64,000 nucleotides of DNA, from positions 5,246 to 69,245 of the forward strand of contig CALEDJ010000049.1 of assembly GCA_937951485.1 (NCBI GenBank), given 5' to 3'. Shown piece by piece: positions 18,301 to 25,170 of this stretch (positions are counted from its first letter, which is position 1; every line of letters begins with the position of its first letter). Source of the DNA: an uncultured bacterium (GTDB lineage Bacteria; Hydrogenedentota; Hydrogenedentia; Hydrogenedentales; CAILVY01). Position numbers and translations under genes: made by a program. The notes below the pieces were generated by a model. The model saw only the letters and a program-made list of their open reading frames with translations. It searched no databases and was not told the origin of the DNA.

Positions 18301-21300
18301 CAGCGGCAGTTTTGCCGTGCCATTATGCAGGGCAACAGGCGTAACATTGATGCCTTCAAAACGCCACTTGCCGCCTGGCACGGTCTGTCCCGCAACCATG
18401 CTCTGGACCAGGGGAACACTATCCGCAGTGCGACACGGGGCCAATTCCCGCACCAACAACTCAAAGGGGAGGTCCTGATGTTCCAGCGCCGCGACTGTCC
18501 CCTCTTGCACCTGGTTCACAAGCGCTTCAAACGGTATTGCAGCGGACACTGTGGTGCGCAGGACAAGCGTGTTGGCGAAAAGACCTATGATCGGCTCCAG
18601 TTCCCGACGCGACCGGCCCGCATTCACAAAACCGACCACGATATCTTCAGTGCCGGAGTAGCGGAACAGGAAGGCCTTCCATGCTGCCATAAGAACTGCA
18701 AACACCGTCGTCTTCTTGTTGCCGCACAGCGCCCGAAGAGCGCTGGTGAACCGTTGCTCCAGTCGGACGCTCAACAGCCCGCCCCTCCTGGGGCTTTCAG
18801 TTTTGGATGCCCGGCGCTTCAGAAAAATCGGTTCGGGCGTGTAGTCGCGAAGATAGTCCAACCAATAGGCCAGATTTTTTTCGAATCTCTGTTGTGCGGA
18901 CGCCGACCTTTCCCAGGCTGCGTAATCAAAATAGGTGACGGAAAGATTCGGGAGATTCGGTGTGCGCCCTTGAACAAACGCATTGTAGAACTCGGCCAAC
19001 TCTTGGAAAAACAGACTTTCCGACCAGCCGTCGAAAATGACGTGATGAATGAGTATTGCCAGGACAAACCGTTTGTCGTCCAGACGGTAAAGTTCAGCGC
19101 GCAGCAACGGACCTTGGAAAAAATCAAAGCGACAGGAAGCAAGCGCTTTCGCCCGTGAAATGGCTTTCTCATGGCGCAGTTCTTCTGCCTCTTGTGACAA
19201 GTCCATGGTCTGCAGAAGGCCCGGGCGAAAGGCGTCCGCAACCTGTGTGGCCATTCCGTCGGACTCTGCAAAATGTGACCGAAGAGCCTCATGTCGCTGC
19301 AATAGCGCGTCGAAGGACCTCGCAAGAGCCGCTTCATCCAGCGGGCCGTTCAATTCAAATACAAGCGGCACATTGTATTCCACGAGGGAAGGCGACATTT
19401 TTTCCAGGAAGTACATCCCCTCCTGCGGGTAAGACAACGGAACCGGCGCACGCTTGTCCCGGGGCGGAATATCCGGTTGAACTGCAGGCCCGGAGATCGG
19501 TCCGCTCTCCGGACCATGCTTTTCCCGCAATGCATCTGCATGTCGGGCGAGGTCCTGGATGGTAGGCCGCTTGAATACATCGCGTAACGCAATGTCCACC
19601 CCCAACCGGTCTCTGATATGAATGGCCATCTCCACCACCAGCAAGGAATGCCCGCCCAAGGAGAAGAAATCTTCCGTGATTCCAACATTGTCAATTCCAA
19701 GAATGGACTGCCAGATAGCCGCCAATACGCGTTCCGTCTCCGTCTTTGGCGCCACATATACGCGGTCTCCAAAGGAAATTCCCCAGTCAGGTACGGGAAG
19801 AGAATTCCGATCCACTTTTCCTGTCGTCGTCATCGGAAATGATTCCACGAAAACAATGGCGGCAGGAACCATGTAGTATGGCAGGCATTGCCGCAGGGCC
19901 GCGCGAATCTCCGAATCAACCGGAGGCGACTCTGCATCGGAAGGAATAACATATGCCGCGAGGCGAATATCGTCTTCGGCGACCGTGTGTACGACCACGA
20001 CGGCATCGTGGACTTCCGGAAGTGAGCGCAACGCCGCTTCAATCTCGCCTGGTTCTATGCGCAAACCCCGGATTTTTACTTGGTGATCAGTGCGTCCTAT
20101 GAAGACAAGATTATTATCCCCCTCAAGACGGCACAAGTCGCCGGTCCGATACCACGGTCCGCAAGGCGTGCCGGGAATATCCAGTGAGACAAAACGTTCG
20201 GCGGTCAGTTCAGGTTTGTTGATGTAGCCGTCAGCGACACAAAGGCCACCTACATATAGTTCTCCCACTTCCCCAGGTGCGACGGCTTGCCTTTGGTCAT
20301 TGAGCACGAGCACTTGGACGTTTGGCAAAGCCCTGCCTATGGGCACTGGATACCCATCGAATTTGCGCGGGTTTGAAATGGGGAAAAATGTTACGGCGTC
20401 CGTGCATTCCGTGGGTCCATAATAGTTGGTCAAACTTGTGCGAAACGTTTCGCGCTGCCACCACCGTCGCAGTCGGGAAAGATCCAGCGGTTCCCCCGCC
20501 AGAACCAGATGCCGCAGACGGTCGAGCCACGAAAGTTGCTCCTCCGTGGCGCGGTTGACCATCGCATAAGCGTGCGTCGGCGTGCAATTGATGATGGTGC
20601 TTCCCGTGACTGCAATTTCGCGGACAATCATTCGCGGATCAAAGTCTTCCTGTTCGGGAAGATACAAGACGCCCCCGCACACGAGAGGCGCAAAGATATT
20701 CTTTTGAGTGAGGTCAAAAGCGACCGACGTAACCAGCAGCAACGCGTCTTCAGGTCGCCACTCCAGATAGTTCACATACCAGGAAATAAGATTGTCAAAG
20801 GCGTCATGGCGGACGATTGCGCCCTTGGGGCGCCCGGTGCTGCCGGAGGTGTAAATAAGGTAGACAGGGCGACGCGCATCCAAGGCTGTTCCAGGTTCCA
20901 TATCGCTTTGGTTATGCAGCACGTCGGCCAACGCATCAAGCCTGACAACTTCCGCGGGGGTGTCCGCCAGGCCTTCCGTCAGACTGCTGACCGTAAGCAA
21001 TATTTTGGTCCCGCTATCGCGAAGCATGTATGCGAGACGATCGCGTGGATAGAGCGAATCCATTGGCAGGTAGGTCGCACCGCTCTTTTGGACCCCCAGT
21101 ATTGCAGTGATTGCCTCGATGGTGCGCCCACAATGCACGGCCACAATATCCCCCGGACCGATGCCACGCGCCAACAGAAAGTGGGCGATGCGGTTGGCGT
21201 GCCGGTTCAACGCATCATATGTGAGTGATGCCGTGCCGCGCGCGACGGCAATTGCTCCGGGCTTTCTGTGTACTTGTTTCAGAACTTGTTCGTATACGGC

Positions 21301-21306
21301 CACCAA
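15301..21306 (-). CDS. Two-module non-ribosomal peptide synthetase (A-T-C-A-T-TE)
   Basis: A 2001-residue synthetase that should join two amino acids and release the dipeptide. Start TTG at 21306 with AGGGGA upstream (GTG at 21303 also possible). Adenylation 1: IYTSGSTGRPKG near 150, NYYGPTECTD, RTGDLCRLEGD. Carrier 1: FSLGGHSLL near 553. Condensation: HHVIFDGWS near 757, so HHxxxDG is intact. Adenylation 2: MYTSGSTGVPKG near 1230, NGYGPTEST, RTGDLARYLPDG. Carrier 2: FEIGGHSLL near 1620. Thioesterase: GGWSFGS near 1769, with Asp in LIDTPVP and His in EGSHATL. By manual alignment to GrsA the second specificity code reads DAFWLGGTF(K), a valine-type code; the first reads about DLKNVAYDA(K), which I cannot assign. 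There is no starter condensation domain, epimerase, MbtH-like protein or phosphopantetheinyl transferase nearby. Confidence 0.93.
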   Translation of the reverse strand: MVAVYEQVLKQVHRKPGAIAVARGTASLTYDALNRHANRIAHFLLARGIGPGDIVAVHCGRTIEAITAILGVQKSGATYLPMDSLYPRDRLAYMLRDSGTKILLTVSSLTEGLADTPAEVVRLDALADVLHNQSDMEPGTALDARRPVYLIYTSGSTGRPKGAIVRHDAFDNLISWYVNYLEWRPEDALLLVTSVAFDLTQKNIFAPLVCGGVLYLPEQEDFDPRMIVREIAVTGSTIINCTPTHAYAMVNRATEEQLSWLDRLRHLVLAGEPLDLSRLRRWWQRETFRTSLTNYYGPTECTDAVTFFPISNPRKFDGYPVPIGRALPNVQVLVLNDQRQAVAPGEVGELYVGGLCVADGYINKPELTAERFVSLDIPGTPCGPWYRTGDLCRLEGDNNLVFIGRTDHQVKIRGLRIEPGEIEAALRSLPEVHDAVVVVHTVAEDDIRLAAYVIPSDAESPPVDSEIRAALRQCLPYYMVPAAIVFVESFPMTTTGKVDRNSLPVPDWGISFGDRVYVAPKTETERVLAAIWQSILGIDNVGITEDFFSLGGHSLLVVEMAIHIRDRLGVDIALRDVFKRPTIQDLARHADALREKHGPESGPISGPAVQPDIPPRDKRAPVPLSYPQEGMYFLEKMSPSLVEYNVPLVFELNGPLDEAALARSFDALLQRHEALRSHFAESDGMATQVADAFRPGLLQTMDLSQEAEELRHEKAISRAKALASCRFDFFQGPLLRAELYRLDDKRFVLAILIHHVIFDGWSESLFFQELAEFYNAFVQGRTPNLPNLSVTYFDYAAWERSASAQQRFEKNLAYWLDYLRDYTPEPIFLKRRASKTESPRRGGLLSVRLEQRFTSALRALCGNKKTTVFAVLMAAWKAFLFRYSGTEDIVVGFVNAGRSRRELEPIIGLFANTLVLRTTVSAAIPFEALVNQVQEGTVAALEHQDLPFELLVRELAPCRTADSVPLVQSMVAGQTVPGGKWRFEGINVTPVALHNGTAKLPLTLLPYEEDQGLRLDLEYAAHIFDDDAAHRLFRHFQNLLCDALTAPEKPVGELALLDAEDLHLLRQWRGVYSEYPRDASISELFEAQAERFPASIALCQGEETVTYEQLNAHANRLARFLRSQGALKGGLVALCMERSKEAVVAVLSILKSGAAYVPIDPNEPEARMRLILEETRPVLILMDHRFEGRLPGDICPVFSFDGLSDVLSAISPDNLPERPAATDLAYVMYTSGSTGVPKGVCVEHRSVVRLVKNTNYASFGPEECHLLLAPLSFDASTFELWGSLLNGGRLAVAPPGLLSLAEIGSLVKRYRVTTLWLTAGLFHQMVDHDLESLSCVRQLLSGGDVLSVAHVRRALQFLRNTTLINGYGPTESTTFACCHPMRDLSDVGDTVSIGRPIANTSVYILDQSLQPVPVGVTGELFIGGDGLARGYLNAPDLTAEKFIPNPFSEEPGNRLYRTGDLARYLPDGNIEFCGRRDNQIKIRGFRVEPGEIEATLLQHSAVKEVVVLQRERVAGDKCLTAFVVLQPGQMASAHALKEYLGKKLPDYMIPADIAFLDAIPLTRNEKVDRRALLAMPLAPGVSEAVFAEPRNDLEAQMCLLWRRVLQVEKVGIHDNFFEIGGHSLLAVQLLCQIDHEMNIKAGVRDLYEAPTVARFVARLPQRSAAIDDTQSAVLRESPAITSSDDSYIEQLRAGSTNPPFFMAVGAGTVTGHLGPLASQMDSKQPFYGLKDPCVDEEHDSFPSIPEIAELYIQSIRNISPHGPYYLGGWSFGSLVAFEMAQKLRQAGEEVALLALIDTPVPRQNADILEPILPRIWKFGTLVLSKIVIVMRMWPLVCGYLRDGVKVSLRKVTGRPSCRTEDVSLRTYLEWAWFDMHEQFALKESGLVKPRFRDKRLFLIEDPFVRHVTKVLKEKLVAMLSYECRPYPGRITVITTRATAGKCTPGLGWEKIASEPVMTHVVEGSHATLLLHPYVCELAAVLQACIDHSHEACCSVQAKGDR

Positions 21307-21649
21307 GCGGTCCCCTATGCTCTTGGGGCGGCTATGCGGTCTGGTTATCGTATCCTTCCTGCCGCATTTCCGGGCAGGGATCGAGATACCCCCTCAGACC
21401 GAATGGATACCACAAATCAACCCCATCTATCGCAAACAGGATTATACCTGATCTTGCGTCAAAAAAAGAATTCCAGACAGTAACGGCTTTGATCTTCTGC
21501 CCGCAGACGCGACATTCCACGAATTTGATGCGCTCTCAATAATCAGATATGCTCCGGGCAAAGTGTATCTTTGTGGCGTTCATTCTGCAGTATGGGAAAG
21601 ATTCTGAATCAGAGGGGCATCGCCAAGTTTTATTTGGAGCGGCTGTGTC
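21307..21649. other. Divergent intergenic region, NRPS / FkbM methyltransferase
   Basis: About 340 bases that must carry both promoters. On the plus strand a weak -24/-12-like match (TGGCGTTCATTCTGC, 21574-21588, G-to-G spacing 12) precedes the methyltransferase by about 60 bases; the -24 box is poor, so it is noted only. Nothing else was recognised. Confidence 0.35.
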
Positions 21650-22405
21650 ATGGGAACCAAGCGTCGTTTTCTTTACAGGTACAAATGGTTTATCCAAAAA
21701 GCCCTTATGTCGCGCGGCTATATGATTCGGAAAATTGAACACACCACCATAGCGCCGATAGATGTGTTTGATTTGGTGCTGCGTGACCGCATGTCCCGGG
21801 TCAGCGATTTCTTCTTTCTGCAAATCGGAGCGAACGACGGCGTGAGTTTCGATCCCATCCACCCGTACGTCAGGGAATTTCATTGGCGGGGAATTCTTGT
21901 TGAACCTGTCCCCTATTTGTTTCAACGCCTCAAAGCCAACTACAGCGGCGAGCCTCAACTGCGCTTCGAGCAGGCCGCCGTGGCCGAACAGGAAGGGGAA
22001 ATCACTTTTTATGCCATCCGCGACGCTTCCAATCTTCCGGCCGACATCCGGGGCCTTGGCAGTTTGAGCCGGGATGTGATCCTGGCACACAGAGCGGTTC
22101 TCCCCAACATCGAGTCGCTCATTGAGGAGATAAAGGTTCCCGCAATCACCGTTATGGGCTTGATTGCAAAACACGGGGTGGAAAAACTCGATCTGCTTCA
22201 GATTGACACCGAAGGTTATGATTATGAAGTGATCAAAATGATTGATTTCAGTCTCATCAAACCCGCGATTGTGCATTTCGAGCATGTACACCTGTCCAGC
22301 ATGGAATGGCGTGATGCGTGCGCATTGCTGGCTTCCCATGGATACCGTCTGGCGCAGGTGGGACTTGACACAGTGGCCTACCTTCAGTTTCCAACAACGG
22401 ATTGA
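21650..22405 (+). CDS. FkbM-family methyltransferase
   Basis: A 251-residue S-adenosylmethionine-dependent methyltransferase of the FkbM (Methyltransf_21) family, which O-methylates sugars, polyketides or peptides. The SAM-binding motif is FLQIGANDGVSFDP around residues 55-68, with VEPVPYLFQRLK as the acidic loop and DLLQIDTEGYDYEVIKMID as the family signature. The ATG at 21650 has GGAG ten bases upstream. It is divergent from the peptide synthetase and followed by the polysaccharide operon, so it could methylate either the peptide or a sugar residue; the sequence does not decide. The minus-strand frame covering the same stretch (21536-22339) is a shadow. Confidence 0.88.
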   Translation: MGTKRRFLYRYKWFIQKALMSRGYMIRKIEHTTIAPIDVFDLVLRDRMSRVSDFFFLQIGANDGVSFDPIHPYVREFHWRGILVEPVPYLFQRLKANYSGEPQLRFEQAAVAEQEGEITFYAIRDASNLPADIRGLGSLSRDVILAHRAVLPNIESLIEEIKVPAITVMGLIAKHGVEKLDLLQIDTEGYDYEVIKMIDFSLIKPAIVHFEHVHLSSMEWRDACALLASHGYRLAQVGLDTVAYLQFPTTD

Positions 22406-22542
22406 TTCCGGTAACGGGCATAGTTTTCTCGGGCGAAATTGAACAAACCTGTGCCCGGATATGAATCAGCGCCCTCAGGAGCGGCCTGATTGAATACCGC
22501 CTGGCGGGGCTTTTTGACCGCGCTACAGGGGAGATCGGGGGG

Positions 22543-22579
22543 TGATAAACATTTATCTCCAGGCAATAAATGTTTATCA
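22543..22579. promoter_or_regulatory. Perfect 14-bp dyad, candidate enhancer site
   Basis: TGATAAACATTTAT at 22543-22556, nine bases, then the exact reverse complement at 22566-22579. It lies about 155-190 bases upstream of the -24 element, the usual distance for a sigma-54 activator binding site. It could instead be a terminator for the methyltransferase gene, but no T-run follows directly. Confidence 0.55.
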
Positions 22580-22733
22580 GAAGTGACCAACTCTTTTTCA
22601 AAATCAGGGGACATAGTGGTCAATTTTACTCAAGGGATTCCAGCCGACCGACATGAGGGCGGAAACGTAAATTATTGATATATAGAAACTTACAATTTAT
22701 TGTCCGTTTCTTGGAGTTGTTTTGTCATCTCTT

Positions 22734-22748
22734 TGGCACAAGACTTGC
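22734..22748 (+). promoter_or_regulatory. Sigma-54 (-24/-12) promoter
   Basis: TGGCACA-AGAC-TTGC matches the consensus TGGCACG-N4-TTGC at all positions but one. The GG (22735-22736) and GC (22747-22748) are 12 bases apart as required. Transcription would start near 22760, about 70 bases before the activator gene, and read into the export genes. Confidence 0.8.
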
Positions 22749-22828
22749 GCATAGAACGGCATTGTAAGCCATCGCAGAAGGAACATGAGACGTGGGCTGC
22801 GTTCCGCGATCGAAAGAGGAGATTTCCA

Positions 22829-23875
22829 GTGTCCGCTAAAGCGTGCTTGGACAAAACGTTTGAAGCGCAGATCATGACGCCGATGCACGAGCGACTCTTG
22901 GGAAACAACCCGCGCATCCGCGAAATCAACGAATTCATCCGTGAATTGGCCCGGACAAACCTGACGGTTTTCGTGACAGGGGAAACGGGGACCGGCAAGG
23001 ATATCGTCGCCACTTTGATTCACAACCGTTCCACGCGCGCCAACAGGCCATTCATCAAGATCAATTTTCCCAGTATTCCGGAAAGCATCCTGGAAAACGA
23101 ACTTTTCGGTCATGAACGGGGCGCGTTCACCGGCGCGCACAGTTCCCGTCCCGGACGCCTTGAATTGGCCCGCGACGGCACCATTTTCCTGGATGAAATC
23201 TCGGAAGTGCCGTTGTACGTGCAGAGTAAACTGATCCATGTGCTGGACAAAGAACCCTTCATGCGGATCGGCGGGACGCGCTCCATCACGATGAAGGCAC
23301 GGATCGTGGCCGCAGCAAACATGGGATTGGATGAATCGGTCGCCCAGGGGCGCCTGCATTCGGACGTTGCATTCCGTCTCCGGGAAGCGGTGATTGACCT
23401 TCCGCCCCTGCGGGAGCGCCCGGATGATATTCCCCTGCTTGCAGAGCATTTCAACTACCACGCCTGCAAAATGCTCGGCAAGGACTATCAACGATTAAAC
23501 CAGGAAGTTGTGGAATACCTCAAGACCCTGCCCTGGCCCGGCAATGTGCGCGAACTCGCCGGCCGAATCAAGGAATTCATCACCACCGGCTCTTACAATG
23601 CGCTCTTCGGGCAGGAAAACGACAGGGGTGACGGGGGGGGCAATGGAAGAAGGAATCTGGAGGATGTTGCTTCTTCCTTGTCAGGGCTGGTGGAGAAGCG
23701 GTTCATGTCACTCAATGAAGCGCGCCGCATGGCGGCGGAACAGGCGGAACGGTCGCTCATCGAAGCGACATTGCGATACACGCTTTGGAATCGGCGCAAG
23801 GCCGCAAAACTTCTGAACACAAGTTACAGTTCCCTGTTGCGGCGTATTGACCGATACAAAATCGGAAGGGTGTAA
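22829..23875 (+). CDS. Sigma-54-dependent transcriptional activator without receiver domain
   Basis: A 348-residue enhancer-binding protein with only a central AAA+ domain and a C-terminal Fis-type helix-turn-helix, like PspF. The GTG at 22829 is preceded by AGAGGAGA and is preferred over the longer open frame. Walker A is GETGTGKD near residue 51, the sigma-54 contact loop is GAFTGA near 97, Walker B is FLDEISE near 120, and the R-finger region is PLRERPDDIPLL. The DNA-binding helix is WNRRKAAKLLNTSYSSLLRR at the end. With no sensory domain it must be controlled by abundance or a partner protein. It is the first gene of the polysaccharide operon and sits behind its own sigma-54 promoter, suggesting positive autoregulation (inference). 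A glycine-rich stretch (about residues 265-275) separates AAA+ and DNA-binding parts. Confidence 0.92.
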   Translation: MSAKACLDKTFEAQIMTPMHERLLGNNPRIREINEFIRELARTNLTVFVTGETGTGKDIVATLIHNRSTRANRPFIKINFPSIPESILENELFGHERGAFTGAHSSRPGRLELARDGTIFLDEISEVPLYVQSKLIHVLDKEPFMRIGGTRSITMKARIVAAANMGLDESVAQGRLHSDVAFRLREAVIDLPPLRERPDDIPLLAEHFNYHACKMLGKDYQRLNQEVVEYLKTLPWPGNVRELAGRIKEFITTGSYNALFGQENDRGDGGGNGRRNLEDVASSLSGLVEKRFMSLNEARRMAAEQAERSLIEATLRYTLWNRRKAAKLLNTSYSSLLRRIDRYKIGRV

Positions 23876-23904
23876 ATTCACTATTATTGAGAGGAGGATG
23901 GGCG

Positions 23905-25155
23905 GTGTTAGTAAGAGCATTCATTTCAACGGCTTGTACGGGAGCGCTTCTGCTAGGGTTGTGCGCACTTTCCGGGTGCGCCACCACTCCCGCTCCGGAC
24001 GCACTGAACGAAAATGCAGGCGCCTCCGATGCCGAGACCATCGGCGAAGCGGTCGTCGTCCCCACGGAGACGCTCAAGGAAGGGGCGGGCGTCGCACCGC
24101 AGGACTCCCCGCCGCCGGAACAACCTGAACCGGATGTGGACCTGGCGTACCGAATCACGCCGGGAGACATGCTGAGTTTCCGTTCGTTCGACGATGAAAA
24201 ACTGAGCATGCAGACGGTGGTACGCTATGACGGCTGCATCTCCCTGCAGATGATACCGGACCTGCACGTGGCGGGCCTTTCCCGGGAAGAGGCGGAAGAG
24301 GCCATCCGTGAGGCCTACTCCACCCTTTATGTGGACCCGCAACTGACGCTGACCATTATGGACGCCAAAGGAAAGGTGTTCACCGTGCTTGGTGAAGTGG
24401 CCCGACCGGCGGAATACCCCTACACCCGCCCAATCAGCCTGTTGGATGCGATCTCCGCCGCAGGCGGCATGCGGGTGAATCAGCGCAGCGGCGACTCGTA
24501 TATCGGCGGGCAGGGCCAGCTCGTCAAGGCCTTCATCATTCGCGAGCACAGCGGGGAACGTCAGGTAATGGATTTCGATCTCCGCAATTTCCGACACTCC
24601 GGCCCCCATCCATCCGATGCCAGGGTGCTGCCCGGCGATATCGTTTACGTGCCGGAAAGCCAGAACCTGGTCTATCTGCTCGGCGAAGTGGGCAGGGCCA
24701 ACGTATATGCCATTACGGAAGGGCTGACCCTGCTGCGGCTCCTGGCCTTCGCCAGCGGTTTCCAGGAGTCCACCGCGCGGCTGCGCCATGTGCTGCTGCT
24801 CCGCGAAATCAACGAAACAGAAACGAAAATCATGGTGGCGGACGTCCGTCACATCATAAAGACCGGCCAGGATGTGCTGCTGGAGCCGGGCGACGTCATC
24901 TATGTGCCCCGCAAACGCCTGGTGAACGCGCGAGAGTTTGTGCAACAGGCCACAGGCACCATCAGCCCGATCCTGAGCCTTGGGCAGCAGGTGATGAGCC
25001 TCTACACACAGGCCTATGACGCTTATTACATGAAGGACCGCATGGACCTGCTGTTCAAGAGCGGGGCCGACAGGACCAACCTGATCCTGGACAATGCGCT
25101 CAGAAACATAGCGGCGACTTCGCCGTTGCAATTTGCGCCGAGTTCGGCAAGATAG
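23905..25155 (+). CDS. Polysaccharide export outer-membrane lipoprotein (Wza-like)
   Basis: A 416-residue lipoprotein of the Wza/KpsD export channel family, which forms the outer-membrane exit for capsule or exopolysaccharide. Start GTG 23905 is chosen because AGGAGG lies seven bases upstream. The signal peptide ends in lipobox LSGC. The poly-export domain begins around residue 75 (YRITPGDMLSFRSFDDEKL) and contains HVAGLSREEAEEAI and VDPQLTLTI. Two SLBB-type domains follow (VFTVLGEVARPAEYPY and LVYLLGEVGRANVYAI). DVIYVPRKRLVNAREFVQQ near the end is typical of this family. It sits 30 bases after the activator gene and 15 before the co-polymerase, an operon for high-level polymer export. Confidence 0.92.
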   Translation: MLVRAFISTACTGALLLGLCALSGCATTPAPDALNENAGASDAETIGEAVVVPTETLKEGAGVAPQDSPPPEQPEPDVDLAYRITPGDMLSFRSFDDEKLSMQTVVRYDGCISLQMIPDLHVAGLSREEAEEAIREAYSTLYVDPQLTLTIMDAKGKVFTVLGEVARPAEYPYTRPISLLDAISAAGGMRVNQRSGDSYIGGQGQLVKAFIIREHSGERQVMDFDLRNFRHSGPHPSDARVLPGDIVYVPESQNLVYLLGEVGRANVYAITEGLTLLRLLAFASGFQESTARLRHVLLLREINETETKIMVADVRHIIKTGQDVLLEPGDVIYVPRKRLVNAREFVQQATGTISPILSLGQQVMSLYTQAYDAYYMKDRMDLLFKSGADRTNLILDNALRNIAATSPLQFAPSSAR

Positions 25156-25170
25156 GAGTTCTTATTTCTT

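Larger units (their letters stand above)
22406..22828. other. Regulatory region upstream of the polysaccharide operon
   Basis: About 420 bases holding a perfect 14-bp dyad (22543-22579) and a strong -24/-12 promoter (22734-22748), arranged like a sigma-54 enhancer plus promoter. No coding sequence was believed here. Confidence 0.7.
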
